From Flavobacterium sp. CF108 (lineage in GTDB: Bacteria; Bacteroidota; Bacteroidia; Flavobacteriales; Flavobacteriaceae): a DNA stretch of 64,000 bases. The first letter of the stretch is position 1; the number at the start of each line of letters is the position of its first letter. The position numbers were made by a program, and so were the translations under genes. Below the pieces are notes generated by a model. The model made no database searches. It was not told the DNA's origin and saw only the letters and a list, made by a program, of their open reading frames with translations. The stretch is taken from contig NZ_FQWW01000002.1 of NCBI RefSeq assembly GCF_900129795.1, positions 434,001 through 498,000 on the forward strand. The letters run 5' to 3'. Below, one piece after another: positions 33,503-42,493 of this stretch.

Positions 33503-36277
33503 ATGGATAGGTTTTCATTTTTAAATGCAGCGCATACCGAGTTCTTTGCACAATTATACGATCAATATTTAGTTAACCCAGACAGCGTTGAGCCAAGCTG
33601 GAGAAGTTTTTTTCAAGGTTTTGACTTTGGACAAACGACTTATAATGACGAAAATCCAGTGCAGACAATTGTTGAGTATGTGACTAGCCCAAACACAGAT
33701 TACAGTCAGGTTTCAGACAAACTGCAAAAAGAATTTAATGTTTTAAAATTAATTGATGGATACCGTACGCGCGGACACTTGTTTACAAAAACAAACCCTG
33801 TTCGTGACCGTAGAACTTCTTCTCCTACTTTAGATATTGAGAATTTCGGATTATCAGCTGCTGACCTTCCAACTGTTTTTGATGCTGCGCAGACAATCGG
33901 AATCCCGCCTTCTTCATTAGAAGCTATCGTAAATCGTCTTAAAGCTATTTACTGCCAGCATATTGGTATTGAGTATATGTACATCAGAAATCCTGGCGTT
34001 GTAAAATGGATTCAGGAAAAACTGGCAATTAATGTGAACCAGCCAAATTTCTCTACAGAAGAAAAGAAAACAATCTTAAATAAATTAAACGAAGCTGTTT
34101 CTTTCGAGAACTTCCTTCATACTAAATATGTTGGACAAAAACGTTTTTCACTAGAAGGTGGAGAATCTATTATTCCAGCTTTAGATGCTTTGATCGAGCA
34201 GGCTGCAGAAAAAGGTGTTGAACAATTCGTAATGGGAATGGCTCACCGTGGTCGTTTGAACGTTTTGGCAAACATCTTTAATAAATCTACTCAGGATATT
34301 TTTGGTGAGTTTGACGGTAAAGATTACGATCAGGAATATTTTGATGGTGACGTAAAATACCACTTAGGTCTTACTGCCGACAAAAAAACAAGATCTGGAA
34401 AAAGCATCAACATCAATTTAGCACCAAACCCTTCTCACTTAGAAACGGTTGGAGCTGTAATTGAAGGGATTACAAGAGCAAAACAAGATAAATATTTCCC
34501 AGAAGATTTCTCTAAAGTATTGCCAATCGCCGTACACGGAGATGCTGCAATTGCAGGTCAGGGTATTTTATATGAAATTATTCAGATGGCGCAGCTTGAC
34601 GGCTACAAAACTGGAGGAACAATCCACATTGTAATTAACAATCAGGTTGGTTTTACAACTAACTATTTAGACGCTCGTTCATCAACTTATTGTACAGACG
34701 TTGCTAAAGTAACTTTATCTCCAGTATTACACGTTAATGCTGATGATGCAGAAGCAGTTGTACACGCAGTATCTTTTGCATTAGATTACAGAATGCAGTT
34801 TGGACGTGACGTATTTATCGATTTATTAGGATATAGAAAATATGGCCATAACGAAGGTGATGAACCTCGTTTCACACAGCCGGTTTTATATAAAATCATC
34901 GCAAAACATAAAAATCCAAGAGATATTTATGCTGAAAAATTATTGTCAGACGGCGTAATCGATGCATCTTATGTAAATGCTTTAGAAAAAGAATACAAAT
35001 CTGCTTTAGAGGAAAACTTAGAAGCTTCTCGTAAAAAAGATTTGACAATCATAACTCCATTCATGAAAAACGAATGGGATGGATTTGTTCAGGTAACTGA
35101 TACACAAATGCTTCAAAAAGTAGATACTACTTTTGACAAAAAAGGATTGGATTCTATCATCAATACAATCTCAACTTTACCAGCTGATAAAAAATTCATC
35201 AGTAAAATAACTAAAATTGTTACGGATAGAAAAACAGGATATGACAACAATACTGTTGATTGGGGAACTGCAGAAGCATTAGCTTATGGTTCACTTTTAA
35301 CAGAAGGATTTGATGTTCGTATTTCTGGTCAGGATGTTGAAAGAGGAACTTTCTCTCACCGTCACGCTGTAGTTAAAGTGGAAGATTCTGAAGAGGAAGT
35401 AATTCTATTAGACGGAATCGAAAACAAAAAAGGAAAATTCGGCGTATTCAACTCACTTTTATCTGAGTACGGTGTTCTTGGTTTTGATTACGGATATGCA
35501 TTAGCAAATCCAAAAGCATTAACAATTTGGGAAGCACAATTTGGAGATTTCTCAAACGGAGCGCAAATTATGATTGACCAATATATTTCATGTGGTGAAG
35601 ACAAATGGAACAACCAAAACGGTATTGTTTTATTATTGCCTCACGGATACGAAGGACAAGGTGCAGAACACTCTTCTGCAAGAATGGAGCGTTATTTACA
35701 ACTTTGTGCAAGACAAAATATGTATGTTGCTGATTGTACAACGCCAGCCAACTTCTTCCACTTGTTAAGAAGACAAATGAAAACTAATTTCCGTAAACCT
35801 TTAGTAGTTTTCTCTCCAAAAAGTTTATTACGTGATCCAAGATGCGTATCAACAGTTGAAGAATTAGCAAAAGGAAGTTTCCAGGAAACAATTGATGATA
35901 ATACAGTAGATAAAAAGAAAGTAAAAACTTTAGTTTTTGTTACAGGTAAATTCTACTATGACATCGTTGCAGAAAGAGAAAACAACGGAAGAAATGACGT
36001 TGCAGTTGTTCGTATCGAACAATTATTCCCTTTACCAGTTGAGCAGTTAAAAGCAATTATCGCAAAATATCCAAACGCTGATGATTATGTTTGGGCTCAG
36101 GAAGAACCTAAAAACATGGGAGCTTACAGCTTTATGTTAATGAACTTTGATCTTGTAAAATGGAGATTAGCTTCATTAAAAGCATACGCTGCTCCGGCAT
36201 CTGGAAGTTACACACGTGCAAAACGTCGTCATGCAGATGCAATTAGAATGGTATTCGATAAAAATTTATTCAGATAA
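33503..36277 (+). CDS. sucA: 2-oxoglutarate dehydrogenase E1 component
   Basis: The thiamine-diphosphate enzyme decarboxylates 2-oxoglutarate in the citric acid cycle and passes the succinyl group to E2. With the start at 33503 it has 924 aa. The N-terminal MDRFSFLNAAHTEFFAQLYD-type region interacts with E2. The family blocks are recognisable: FVMGMAHRGRLNVLANIFNK, HGDAAIAGQGILYEIIQMAQ, IVINNQVGFTTNYLDARSS and LLPHGYEGQGAEHSSARMER. A promoter box overlaps the longer reading. sucB follows after one intervening gene. Confidence 0.97.
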   Translation: MDRFSFLNAAHTEFFAQLYDQYLVNPDSVEPSWRSFFQGFDFGQTTYNDENPVQTIVEYVTSPNTDYSQVSDKLQKEFNVLKLIDGYRTRGHLFTKTNPVRDRRTSSPTLDIENFGLSAADLPTVFDAAQTIGIPPSSLEAIVNRLKAIYCQHIGIEYMYIRNPGVVKWIQEKLAINVNQPNFSTEEKKTILNKLNEAVSFENFLHTKYVGQKRFSLEGGESIIPALDALIEQAAEKGVEQFVMGMAHRGRLNVLANIFNKSTQDIFGEFDGKDYDQEYFDGDVKYHLGLTADKKTRSGKSININLAPNPSHLETVGAVIEGITRAKQDKYFPEDFSKVLPIAVHGDAAIAGQGILYEIIQMAQLDGYKTGGTIHIVINNQVGFTTNYLDARSSTYCTDVAKVTLSPVLHVNADDAEAVVHAVSFALDYRMQFGRDVFIDLLGYRKYGHNEGDEPRFTQPVLYKIIAKHKNPRDIYAEKLLSDGVIDASYVNALEKEYKSALEENLEASRKKDLTIITPFMKNEWDGFVQVTDTQMLQKVDTTFDKKGLDSIINTISTLPADKKFISKITKIVTDRKTGYDNNTVDWGTAEALAYGSLLTEGFDVRISGQDVERGTFSHRHAVVKVEDSEEEVILLDGIENKKGKFGVFNSLLSEYGVLGFDYGYALANPKALTIWEAQFGDFSNGAQIMIDQYISCGEDKWNNQNGIVLLLPHGYEGQGAEHSSARMERYLQLCARQNMYVADCTTPANFFHLLRRQMKTNFRKPLVVFSPKSLLRDPRCVSTVEELAKGSFQETIDDNTVDKKKVKTLVFVTGKFYYDIVAERENNGRNDVAVVRIEQLFPLPVEQLKAIIAKYPNADDYVWAQEEPKNMGAYSFMLMNFDLVKWRLASLKAYAAPASGSYTRAKRRHADAIRMVFDKNLFR

Positions 36278-36280
36278 ATT

Positions 36281-36853
36281 ATGAAAAAAATACTAATTCT
36301 GTTTTTTACAATAGTATCGATTACAGGTTATTCTCAGGAATTAAGAAAACCAAGTGAAGGAAAATCAATCGTTTATTTTGTAAGAACTTCAGGAACAGGA
36401 TTTTTAATAAATTTTAAATATTTTGATGGAGAAAAATATTTAGGCAAATTCAATTGTGGTAAATATTTAGTTTACGAATGTGAGCCGGGTAAACATGTTT
36501 TTTGGTCACGATCAGAAAATACAGACTTTATCAATGCAGAGCTCGATGCTGGAAAAATTTACATAATTGATTCTGAACCTAAAATGGGCGTTATAAAAGC
36601 AGCAGTAGCATTAGTTCCTTTTAGTCCTTATCCTGGAAGTTATAAAACACCCAAGAAATTTGAAAAAAAGAAGGCTGCAATCCTTAAATCAATTTCAGAA
36701 ACTAAAGAATATGTTGCAACTGATGAAGATTTAAAAGAAGGGGCTGTAGAATATGAAAGCATCATTAAAAGTTCGATTGAAAAATACAATAAATTAACAG
36801 CAAAAGGTGAAGTGTTTTTAAAACTGCTTCCTTATATGTCATACACAAATTAG
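36281..36853 (+). CDS. Secreted protein of unknown function, DUF2846-like, between sucA and sucB
   Basis: The protein (190 aa) has a signal peptide (1-18, ending ITGYS). The block GKSIVYFVRTSGTGFLINFK, the glycine-poor strands around YECEPGKHVFWSRSEN and the AELDAGKIYIID stretch resemble DUF2846-type proteins, which are predicted small beta-sandwich envelope proteins. This match is tentative. It starts 3 nt after the sucA stop codon, so it is in the same transcript, yet it has no evident link to the dehydrogenase. Confidence 0.7.
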   Translation: MKKILILFFTIVSITGYSQELRKPSEGKSIVYFVRTSGTGFLINFKYFDGEKYLGKFNCGKYLVYECEPGKHVFWSRSENTDFINAELDAGKIYIIDSEPKMGVIKAAVALVPFSPYPGSYKTPKKFEKKKAAILKSISETKEYVATDEDLKEGAVEYESIIKSSIEKYNKLTAKGEVFLKLLPYMSYTN

Positions 36854-36870
36854 ATAAAAAAATGTTTCAA

Positions 36871-36902
36871 GTTTCAGTCCCGATAGCTATGGGGACTGAA
36901 AC
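36871..36902. repeat. Intergenic hairpin, GTTTCAGTCCC type
   Basis: GTTTCAGTCCC (36871-36881) and GGGACTGAAAC (36892-36902) form an 11-bp perfect stem around a 10-nt loop. There is no T run afterwards, so it is more likely an mRNA-stabilising or regulatory hairpin just upstream of sucB than a terminator. It has the same TTTCAAGTTTCA words as 51129-51206. Confidence 0.6.
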
Positions 36903-36928
36903 CATAAAAACCTTAAACAAAAACAAAG

Positions 36929-38167
36929 ATGATTTTAGAAATGAAAGTCCCATCACCAGGGGAATCAATAAAAGAAGTTGAAATTGCAACTTGGTTAGTA
37001 AAAGACGGAGATTATGTAGAAAAAGATCAGGCTATTGCTGAAGTTGATTCAGATAAAGCTACTCTTGAATTACCTGCTGAAATGAGCGGTGTTATTACAC
37101 TAAAAGCTGAAGAAGGTGATACAGTAGCTGTAGGCGCTGTAGTTTGTTTAATTGATACTGATGCAGCAAAACCTGCAGGCGGCGCTCCGGCAGCAGAAGC
37201 TCCAAAAGCTGAGGCACCAAAGGCTGAAGCTCCAAAAGCTGAGGCTCCAAAAGCTGCTCCGGTTCAAGCTCCGGCAGCTACAAGTTATGCAGCTGGAACT
37301 CCATCTCCTGCAGCAAGAAAAATATTAGACGAAAAAAATATTGCTCCAGCTACAGTTTCAGGAACTGGTAAAGGTGGAAGAATCACTAAAGATGATGCTG
37401 TAAATGCAGTACCTTCTATGGGAACTCCAACTGGCGGAAGCCGTGGAACTGAGCGTACAAAATTATCTATGTTACGTCGTAAAGTAGCAGAAAGACTAGT
37501 TTCGGCTAAAAACGAAACAGCTATGCTTACTACTTTCAACGAAGTAAACATGACGCCAATCAACCAAATTCGTAATGAATACAAAGACGCTTTCAAAGCT
37601 AAACATGGTGGTTTAGGTTTAGGTTTCATGTCATTCTTTACAAAAGCAGTTACAAGAGCTTTACAATTATATCCAGATGTGAACTCTATGATGGATGGTG
37701 ATTACAAAATCGCTTATGATTTTGCTGATATCTCAATCGCAGTTTCTGGACCAAAAGGATTAATGGTTCCTGTTGTTCGTAATGCAGAATTATTAACTTT
37801 CCGTGGAATTGAAGCTGAAATCAAAAGATTAGCCTTAAGAGCTCGTGATGGTCAAATTACTGTTGATGATATGACAGGTGGAACTTTCACAATTACAAAT
37901 GGTGGTGTTTTTGGAAGTATGTTGAGTACTCCAATCATCAACCCTCCTCAATCAGGAATTTTAGGAATGCACAACATTATTGAGCGTCCAATTGCTGTAA
38001 ACGGAAAAGTTGAAATTCACCCAATGATGTATGTTGCACTTTCTTACGACCACAGAATTATCGACGGACGTGAGTCTGTTGGTTTCTTAGTTGCTGTGAA
38101 AGAAGCTTTAGAAAACCCATTAGAATTATTGATGAATGGCGATGCTAAACGTGCTTTAGAATTGTAA
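36929..38167 (+). CDS. sucB: Dihydrolipoyllysine-residue succinyltransferase, E2 of 2-oxoglutarate dehydrogenase
   Basis: The E2 core (412 aa) transfers the succinyl group from lipoamide to coenzyme A. The lipoyl domain is at 1-80, with the lipoylated lysine in [12 protein letters not shown] repetitive linker follows (repeated APKAE units, about 90-115), then the E1/E3-binding domain ([13 protein letters not shown] with [12 protein letters not shown]) and the catalytic domain with the C-terminal HxxxDG motif [15 protein letters not shown]. It is separated from sucA by one small gene and a hairpin. A strong terminator follows. Confidence 0.97.
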   Translation: MILEMKVPSPGESIKEVEIATWLVKDGDYVEKDQAIAEVDSDKATLELPAEMSGVITLKAEEGDTVAVGAVVCLIDTDAAKPAGGAPAAEAPKAEAPKAEAPKAEAPKAAPVQAPAATSYAAGTPSPAARKILDEKNIAPATVSGTGKGGRITKDDAVNAVPSMGTPTGGSRGTERTKLSMLRRKVAERLVSAKNETAMLTTFNEVNMTPINQIRNEYKDAFKAKHGGLGLGFMSFFTKAVTRALQLYPDVNSMMDGDYKIAYDFADISIAVSGPKGLMVPVVRNAELLTFRGIEAEIKRLALRARDGQITVDDMTGGTFTITNGGVFGSMLSTPIINPPQSGILGMHNIIERPIAVNGKVEIHPMMYVALSYDHRIIDGRESVGFLVAVKEALENPLELLMNGDAKRALEL

Positions 38168-38193
38168 TCAGAATAATTTTTATTTACATACAG

Positions 38194-38225
38194 AAACCTG
38201 TTCATTAATTTGAACAGGTTTTTTT
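38194..38225 (+). terminator. Terminator of the sucA-sucB unit
   Basis: AAACCTGTTCA and TGAACAGGTTT pair exactly around a 6-nt loop, followed by a T run. Confidence 0.9.
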
Positions 38226-38288
38226 ATTTATAGTATCTAATCAAAACATTTTATTTTTAGAGTTTAATTTAGAATAAATAAAAATAAC

Positions 38289-38319
38289 TTGCATTGTTGG
38301 CATTCATAACTTAGATTTG
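38289..38319 (+). promoter_or_regulatory. Promoter of the PepSY gene cluster
   Basis: TTG (38289-38291), 20 nt, then TAGATTTG (38312-38319), an exact -7 box. The first start codon is 69 nt further on. Confidence 0.65.
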
Positions 38320-38388
38320 CAGAATCAAAAACAATTTAAAATTATCATCTTATAAACGAAGTGGTAATTTAATTCAATCTGTAAAATC

Positions 38389-38721
38389 ATGATAACAATA
38401 GCAAGCCTTATCGTTTTTTTAGCTTTTTATACCCTTTACTACACTTCAAAAAGAGCCGCTTTATCGTATGATTTTGGTTTTGAAAAATGGATGCAGAAAA
38501 ATCCAAAACAAACTAAAATCACCGGATTAGCACTTCTTCTAACAGCTTATGCAATCTGGCTTTTTACGCAATCTTTAGGAAGCGGAACTTTAATGTTTTT
38601 TATTCAGCTAATGACCATTGGAAGTTTAATTATCATTCTTAGACCATTAAAAAAAGTAAACAGTAAAGCACTTTTAACAATCCTGATTCTTGTTGCTTTG
38701 TTAGAACTTTATTACAATTAA
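38389..38721 (+). CDS. Small three- to four-helix membrane protein (DUF3325-like)
   Basis: The protein (110 aa) has hydrophobic helices at about 1-20, 45-65, 68-85 and 92-108, with a conserved-looking LSYDFGFEKWMQKNPKQTK loop. Size, topology and position directly before PepSY membrane proteins match the DUF3325-type proteins that accompany PepSY-TM genes in other bacteria, where the set lies near siderophore uptake genes. The match is by pattern and context only. Confidence 0.65.
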   Translation: MITIASLIVFLAFYTLYYTSKRAALSYDFGFEKWMQKNPKQTKITGLALLLTAYAIWLFTQSLGSGTLMFFIQLMTIGSLIIILRPLKKVNSKALLTILILVALLELYYN

Positions 38722-38734
38722 ACTTTTTTGACCA

Positions 38735-39034
38735 ATGCCAGCAAATTCAAAATATTTAACTCCTGCCTTTTGGCCTCGTTTTGCCAAGATTACCGCAGCA
38801 ATTTTAGGCGGTTACTTTGTTTCTGTCACTTTCCATTTAGCTTTAGCTTCCTGGTTTAATCGTCCGGAAGTTTTAATGACAATGGCTTTTAGCGGATTTA
38901 TACTTTGGGTTGTTTTGATGGTCTTGGCTTTCTTAGCCAAAAGCGGATTGAAAATTTGGGGAATTTACATTCTTCTTACTTTAGTTTTTTCTGCTCTTAT
39001 TTATCTTGGTCAAACTTATAATCCCGTTGCGTAA
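38735..39034 (+). CDS. Small membrane protein of a PepSY cluster (DUF3649-like)
   Basis: The protein (99 aa) has three hydrophobic helices (about 15-35, 43-63 and 68-90) after a polar N-terminus (MPANSKYLTPAFWPRFAKIT). It starts 13 nt after the previous gene and ends 5 nt before the PepSY gene, so all three are one operon. The DUF3649 assignment rests on size and neighbours and is tentative. Confidence 0.65.
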   Translation: MPANSKYLTPAFWPRFAKITAAILGGYFVSVTFHLALASWFNRPEVLMTMAFSGFILWVVLMVLAFLAKSGLKIWGIYILLTLVFSALIYLGQTYNPVA

Positions 39035-39039
39035 TCCTT

Positions 39040-40605
39040 ATGAATAATCGCCATTATAATATTTATTTTCATACACATACCGTTAGCGGAATTGTAATTA
39101 GTGTTGTGCTTTTTGTGATCTTTTTTGCAGGGTCTTTTTCTTTTTTTAGAGATGAAATCATCAATTGGGAAAGAAGTGAATCTACTGCCATTACAAAAGA
39201 AATTGAATTAGATTACAATAAAGCTTTAAAAAATCTTGACAAAGAATACGTTTTACACGGAAGAAATATAACGATATCCAAACCTTCTACAGAAAACAGG
39301 GTTGCCGTTTATATGGAAGGCACCAAAGATACTTTGGCTCCAGCCAAACAAAAAGAAGGAACTTTCTTTTATCTGGACAACAAAAAATTCAAATCATACA
39401 CTTACGAAGAATCTTATTCTTTAGGTGAGTTTTTATATCGTCTGCATTTCCTGGCTCAGATTCCTTATCCGGTTGGATATTATCTTTCAGGATTTACAGC
39501 TTTGTTTTTCTTATTTGCCATTGTAACCGGGCTTTTACTGCATTGGAAAAAAATCGTTTCTAATTTTTATGTTTTCCGTCCAAAGGAAAAATTAAAAACA
39601 TTGTGGACAGATGCGCACACAGCATTAGGAATGATCGGACTTCCGTTTCAGTTTGTTTATGCTGTAACCGGGGCATTTTTCATGATTAAACTTTTAATCG
39701 TCGCGCCCGCTGTAATGGCTTTGTATAAAGGTGACGAAAACAAATTATATAAAGAATTAGAATACAACGATCCTGATTTTAAATTTGATAATAAAAAATT
39801 AGCGGTGCCTTTTGATATCAATCAGCTTGTTTCTAAAGCAAAAAGCAATTGGTCTGATTTTGAAATTACACGCGTTTTTATTCAAAATTATGGCGATGCC
39901 AACATGCACGTTTTAGTTGAAGGCGAATTATTGAGCGATAAAAAATTTACAGGAATTGGAAAAGTAGTATATCGTATTGCTGACGGAAAGGAAGTTGCCC
40001 GCAAAAATCCTGTTACTCAAAACAACTATATTGATGTTGTAAAAAATGTTTTATATAGAATTCACTTTGGCGATTATGGCGGATATGCACTAAAAATCGT
40101 AAGTTTCATTCTGGGAATTATAACTTGTTTTGTCATTATTTCGGGCGTTATGATTTGGTTAGTGGCAAGACAGAAGAATAATTTACCCGAAAAGAAAAGA
40201 CGTTTCAACGCTGCCGTTGTTCGCATTTATCTGGCCATTTGTTTGAGTATGTACCCAATTACAGCTTTGGCTTTTATTGGTTCAAAAATATTTTATCCGT
40301 TAAGTCAGTCCAGTTTGTTTAGTTTATATTTTGGCGGATGGCTTATATTAACCGTATTCTTTATCATTAAAAAGAATGATGATTTTACGAATAAATTCTG
40401 TTTAATTTCAGGAAGTATTTTAGGTTTCCTAATTCCAATCACAAACGGAATTGTTTCCGGAGATTGGTTTTGGACTTCGTTTATGGAACACAAAATTCAA
40501 ATTTTCTTTATTGATGTTTTCTGGATCGCTTTAGCTTCAATATCACTTTATACGTCATATCACTTAAAGCCTAAAAAAGAAGTTGTTGCAGAAACAAAAG
40601 CTTAA
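39040..40605 (+). CDS. PepSY-associated transmembrane protein, probable reductase-like or iron-related
   Basis: The protein (521 aa) has the PepSY-TM pattern: N-terminal helix (VSGIVISVVLFVIFFAGSFS with FFRDEI), a periplasmic PepSY-containing part, then helices with conserved histidines (for example LHWKK and TDAHTALGMIG, and IHFGDYGG). Further helices at the C-terminus form a second membrane bundle. Proteins of this family usually lie with siderophore uptake and are thought to reduce ferric-siderophores in the periplasm. Whether this one does so is inferred from family context; no siderophore receptor is in the window. Confidence 0.85.
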   Translation: MNNRHYNIYFHTHTVSGIVISVVLFVIFFAGSFSFFRDEIINWERSESTAITKEIELDYNKALKNLDKEYVLHGRNITISKPSTENRVAVYMEGTKDTLAPAKQKEGTFFYLDNKKFKSYTYEESYSLGEFLYRLHFLAQIPYPVGYYLSGFTALFFLFAIVTGLLLHWKKIVSNFYVFRPKEKLKTLWTDAHTALGMIGLPFQFVYAVTGAFFMIKLLIVAPAVMALYKGDENKLYKELEYNDPDFKFDNKKLAVPFDINQLVSKAKSNWSDFEITRVFIQNYGDANMHVLVEGELLSDKKFTGIGKVVYRIADGKEVARKNPVTQNNYIDVVKNVLYRIHFGDYGGYALKIVSFILGIITCFVIISGVMIWLVARQKNNLPEKKRRFNAAVVRIYLAICLSMYPITALAFIGSKIFYPLSQSSLFSLYFGGWLILTVFFIIKKNDDFTNKFCLISGSILGFLIPITNGIVSGDWFWTSFMEHKIQIFFIDVFWIALASISLYTSYHLKPKKEVVAETKA

Positions 40606-40613
40606 ATTTTTCC

Positions 40614-40672
40614 GCCACAAATTTCACGAATTTGCACGAATTAAATTTGTGGAAATTTGTGAAATTCGTGGC
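40614..40672. repeat. Dispersed inverted repeat of the CACGAATT family
   Basis: It begins GCCACAAATTTCACGAATTT and ends GAAATTTGTGAAATTCGTGGC, forming an almost perfect hairpin. It is related to 12673-12741 and 24296-24425. Confidence 0.75.
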
Positions 40673-40767
40673 TAACTTTTTTTACTTTTTGAGCAATAGC
40701 TTAAAATTAGCATAAATTATTTGCCCTCTATTGATTTTGCGTCTACTTTTACGCTTTTAATCAAAAA

Positions 40768-41877
40768 ATGGGATTTAAAACGCAAATACGTTTTCTACAT
40801 AAATGGCTCGGATTAATTTCCGGGCTTATTGTTTTTATAGTCTGTATTACGGGTTGTATATTCTGTTTTCATGATGAAATAAAAGACATTACCCGAAAAG
40901 AATGGCGTTTGGTTGAACCTCAAAACAAACCTTTTTTAATGCCTTCGGTTTTACAGGAAAAGGCAAAAGAAATTCTTCCGAAGAATAAACAGTCAATGGT
41001 TTCCTATTATGGAAGAAATCGTTCGGCAATTGTTTTCACCTATTCTGATACCGAAAATTTATATCTCTATTTTAATCCATATACCGGAGAATATCTAAAA
41101 ACTGAAAATCCCAAAACCGATTTTTTCATTATTGTCGAATATATTCATTTGTATTTGCTTCTGCCAGATTATATCGGAAAGCATATTATTGGCGGTTCAA
41201 CCCTAATTTTTATTCTTTTATTGATTTCGGGAGTTATACAATGGTGGCCAAAACGAAGAAGCGATGTTAAAAGAAGTTTTACCATAAAATGGTCCGCAAG
41301 ATGGCGTCGTGTTAATTATGACTGGCACAATACTTCTGGTTTTTACATTGCGTTGATTGCACTTATTCTTGCCATAACCGGATTAACTTTTACCTACGAA
41401 TGGGTTGGCGACGGAATTTACAAAACATTCAATTTTGGTGGAGACAAAGCTGCCGAAACAAAAGCGCCTGTAATCGACACAACAAAATTCGATTCAAATG
41501 CTATAACAGCTGTCGATCGGGCTTTTATTGAAACCATGAAATTACAGCCAAAAGCCGAAATGCTTTTTGTGCTATATCCGCAGCAAAAAGGCGACATCAT
41601 CAGCACTGGAGCATATCCCCATACATTACGATACGATCATCAAAGCAATTATTATTTTCATCCACAAGACGGAAAATTAATTCAAAGTGATCCGTATCAA
41701 TCAAAAAGTTTAGGCCTTCAGGTTGTCGAAATGAATTACGGAATCCACACGGGACAAATTTTAGATTTACCCGGAAAAATTATCGCTTTTACTATAAGCT
41801 TAATCGCTTCGGCTTTACCAGTAACCGGTTTTATAATTTGGTTTGGAAGAAGAAAAAAATCTAAAAAACGGGCATAA
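40768..41877 (+). CDS. Second PepSY-associated transmembrane protein
   Basis: The protein (369 aa) is a shorter relative of the preceding gene: N-terminal helix with the FCFHDEIKD motif, a periplasmic region, a conserved YDWHNTSGFYIALIALILAI stretch containing the family histidine, and a C-terminal helix before a basic tail (RRKKSKKRA). It lies after a 162-bp gap with an inverted repeat. Its own -7-like box TACTTTTA (about 40744-40751) is one mismatch from consensus. The two PepSY proteins may act as a pair or be independently regulated. Confidence 0.86.
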   Translation: MGFKTQIRFLHKWLGLISGLIVFIVCITGCIFCFHDEIKDITRKEWRLVEPQNKPFLMPSVLQEKAKEILPKNKQSMVSYYGRNRSAIVFTYSDTENLYLYFNPYTGEYLKTENPKTDFFIIVEYIHLYLLLPDYIGKHIIGGSTLIFILLLISGVIQWWPKRRSDVKRSFTIKWSARWRRVNYDWHNTSGFYIALIALILAITGLTFTYEWVGDGIYKTFNFGGDKAAETKAPVIDTTKFDSNAITAVDRAFIETMKLQPKAEMLFVLYPQQKGDIISTGAYPHTLRYDHQSNYYFHPQDGKLIQSDPYQSKSLGLQVVEMNYGIHTGQILDLPGKIIAFTISLIASALPVTGFIIWFGRRKKSKKRA

Positions 41878-41880
41878 AAA

Positions 41881-41914
41881 AACCGTCTCGTTTTTTAACG
41901 ACACGGTCTTTTTA
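41881..41914. terminator. Bidirectional terminator between the PepSY and YwqK-like genes
   Basis: AACCGTCTCGTT pairs (one bulged position) with AACGACACGGT, with T-rich sequence on both strands. The genes converge. Confidence 0.75.
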
Positions 41915-41932
41915 TAAATCGTCGAAACTTAA

Positions 41933-42283
41933 TTAGTTTCTGTTTGCTAAAGCATTTTTCTGTAAGTTTTTAACTGAGGCTACTTTATTGTCAACATAAG
42001 CAACTTCGCTTAAATTGTTGTTGTCATTAAAATAAATCCATTTTCCAGTTTTAACTCCGTCTGTGTATTCTCCAATGGCTTTTTTATTTCCTCTTTCGTC
42101 ATAAGATACCCAAACACCATCTAATTTACCATCCTTAAAGAAGCCTTCTTGCTGTACTCTGCCATTATCATAATAATAGGTAGCTTTTACTGAGTTTCCA
42201 ACAGCTTCTAATTCAGGATTTACTTCTTGTGCAGCTAATATTCCAGAGAACAACAACGCTGCTAAAATTACACTCTTTTTCAT
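41933..42283 (-). CDS. Secreted MORN/YwqK-like repeat protein
   Basis: The protein (116 aa) has a signal peptide (1-18, ending SGILAAQ). Three MORN-like repeats follow in the form YYDNGRVQQEGFFKDGKLDG, YDERGNKKAIGEYTDGVKTG and YFNDNNNLSEVAYVDNK. YwqK-family proteins were named antitoxins of the B. subtilis YwqJK pair, but most flavobacterial copies have no toxin beside them, and none is seen here. A perfect -7 box (minus-strand TATATTTG, 42316-42323) serves it. The biological role is unknown. Confidence 0.85.
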   Translation of the reverse strand: MKKSVILAALLFSGILAAQEVNPELEAVGNSVKATYYYDNGRVQQEGFFKDGKLDGVWVSYDERGNKKAIGEYTDGVKTGKWIYFNDNNNLSEVAYVDNKVASVKNLQKNALANRN

Positions 42284-42410
42284 ATCTTTAGGTATTAATG
42301 TTAAGAAATCATTATCAAATATAGTTAATTGTTTACATTAAAAAAACTTTTACTTAACAATTTGGTAACATTGAGTAAAAACTTAACATTGGAAATTTCC
42401 AAAAAACAAA

Positions 42411-42436
42411 AAAACCAACGCTGAGGCATTGGTTTT
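42411..42436 (-). terminator. Terminator of the TlpA-like gene
   Basis: AAAACCAA and TTGGTTTT pair around CGCTGAGGCA, followed on the minus strand by a T-rich run. Confidence 0.75.
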
Positions 42437-42493
42437 ACTGGTGTTTTAGTAAAAAAATAAAACTACGATAACGTTATAAATTTAATGCATAAA

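Noticed and set aside
41933..42283. Toxin-antitoxin pair based on the YwqK-like name
   Set aside because: The protein has a signal peptide and no toxin gene is adjacent; the repeats alone do not show antitoxin function.
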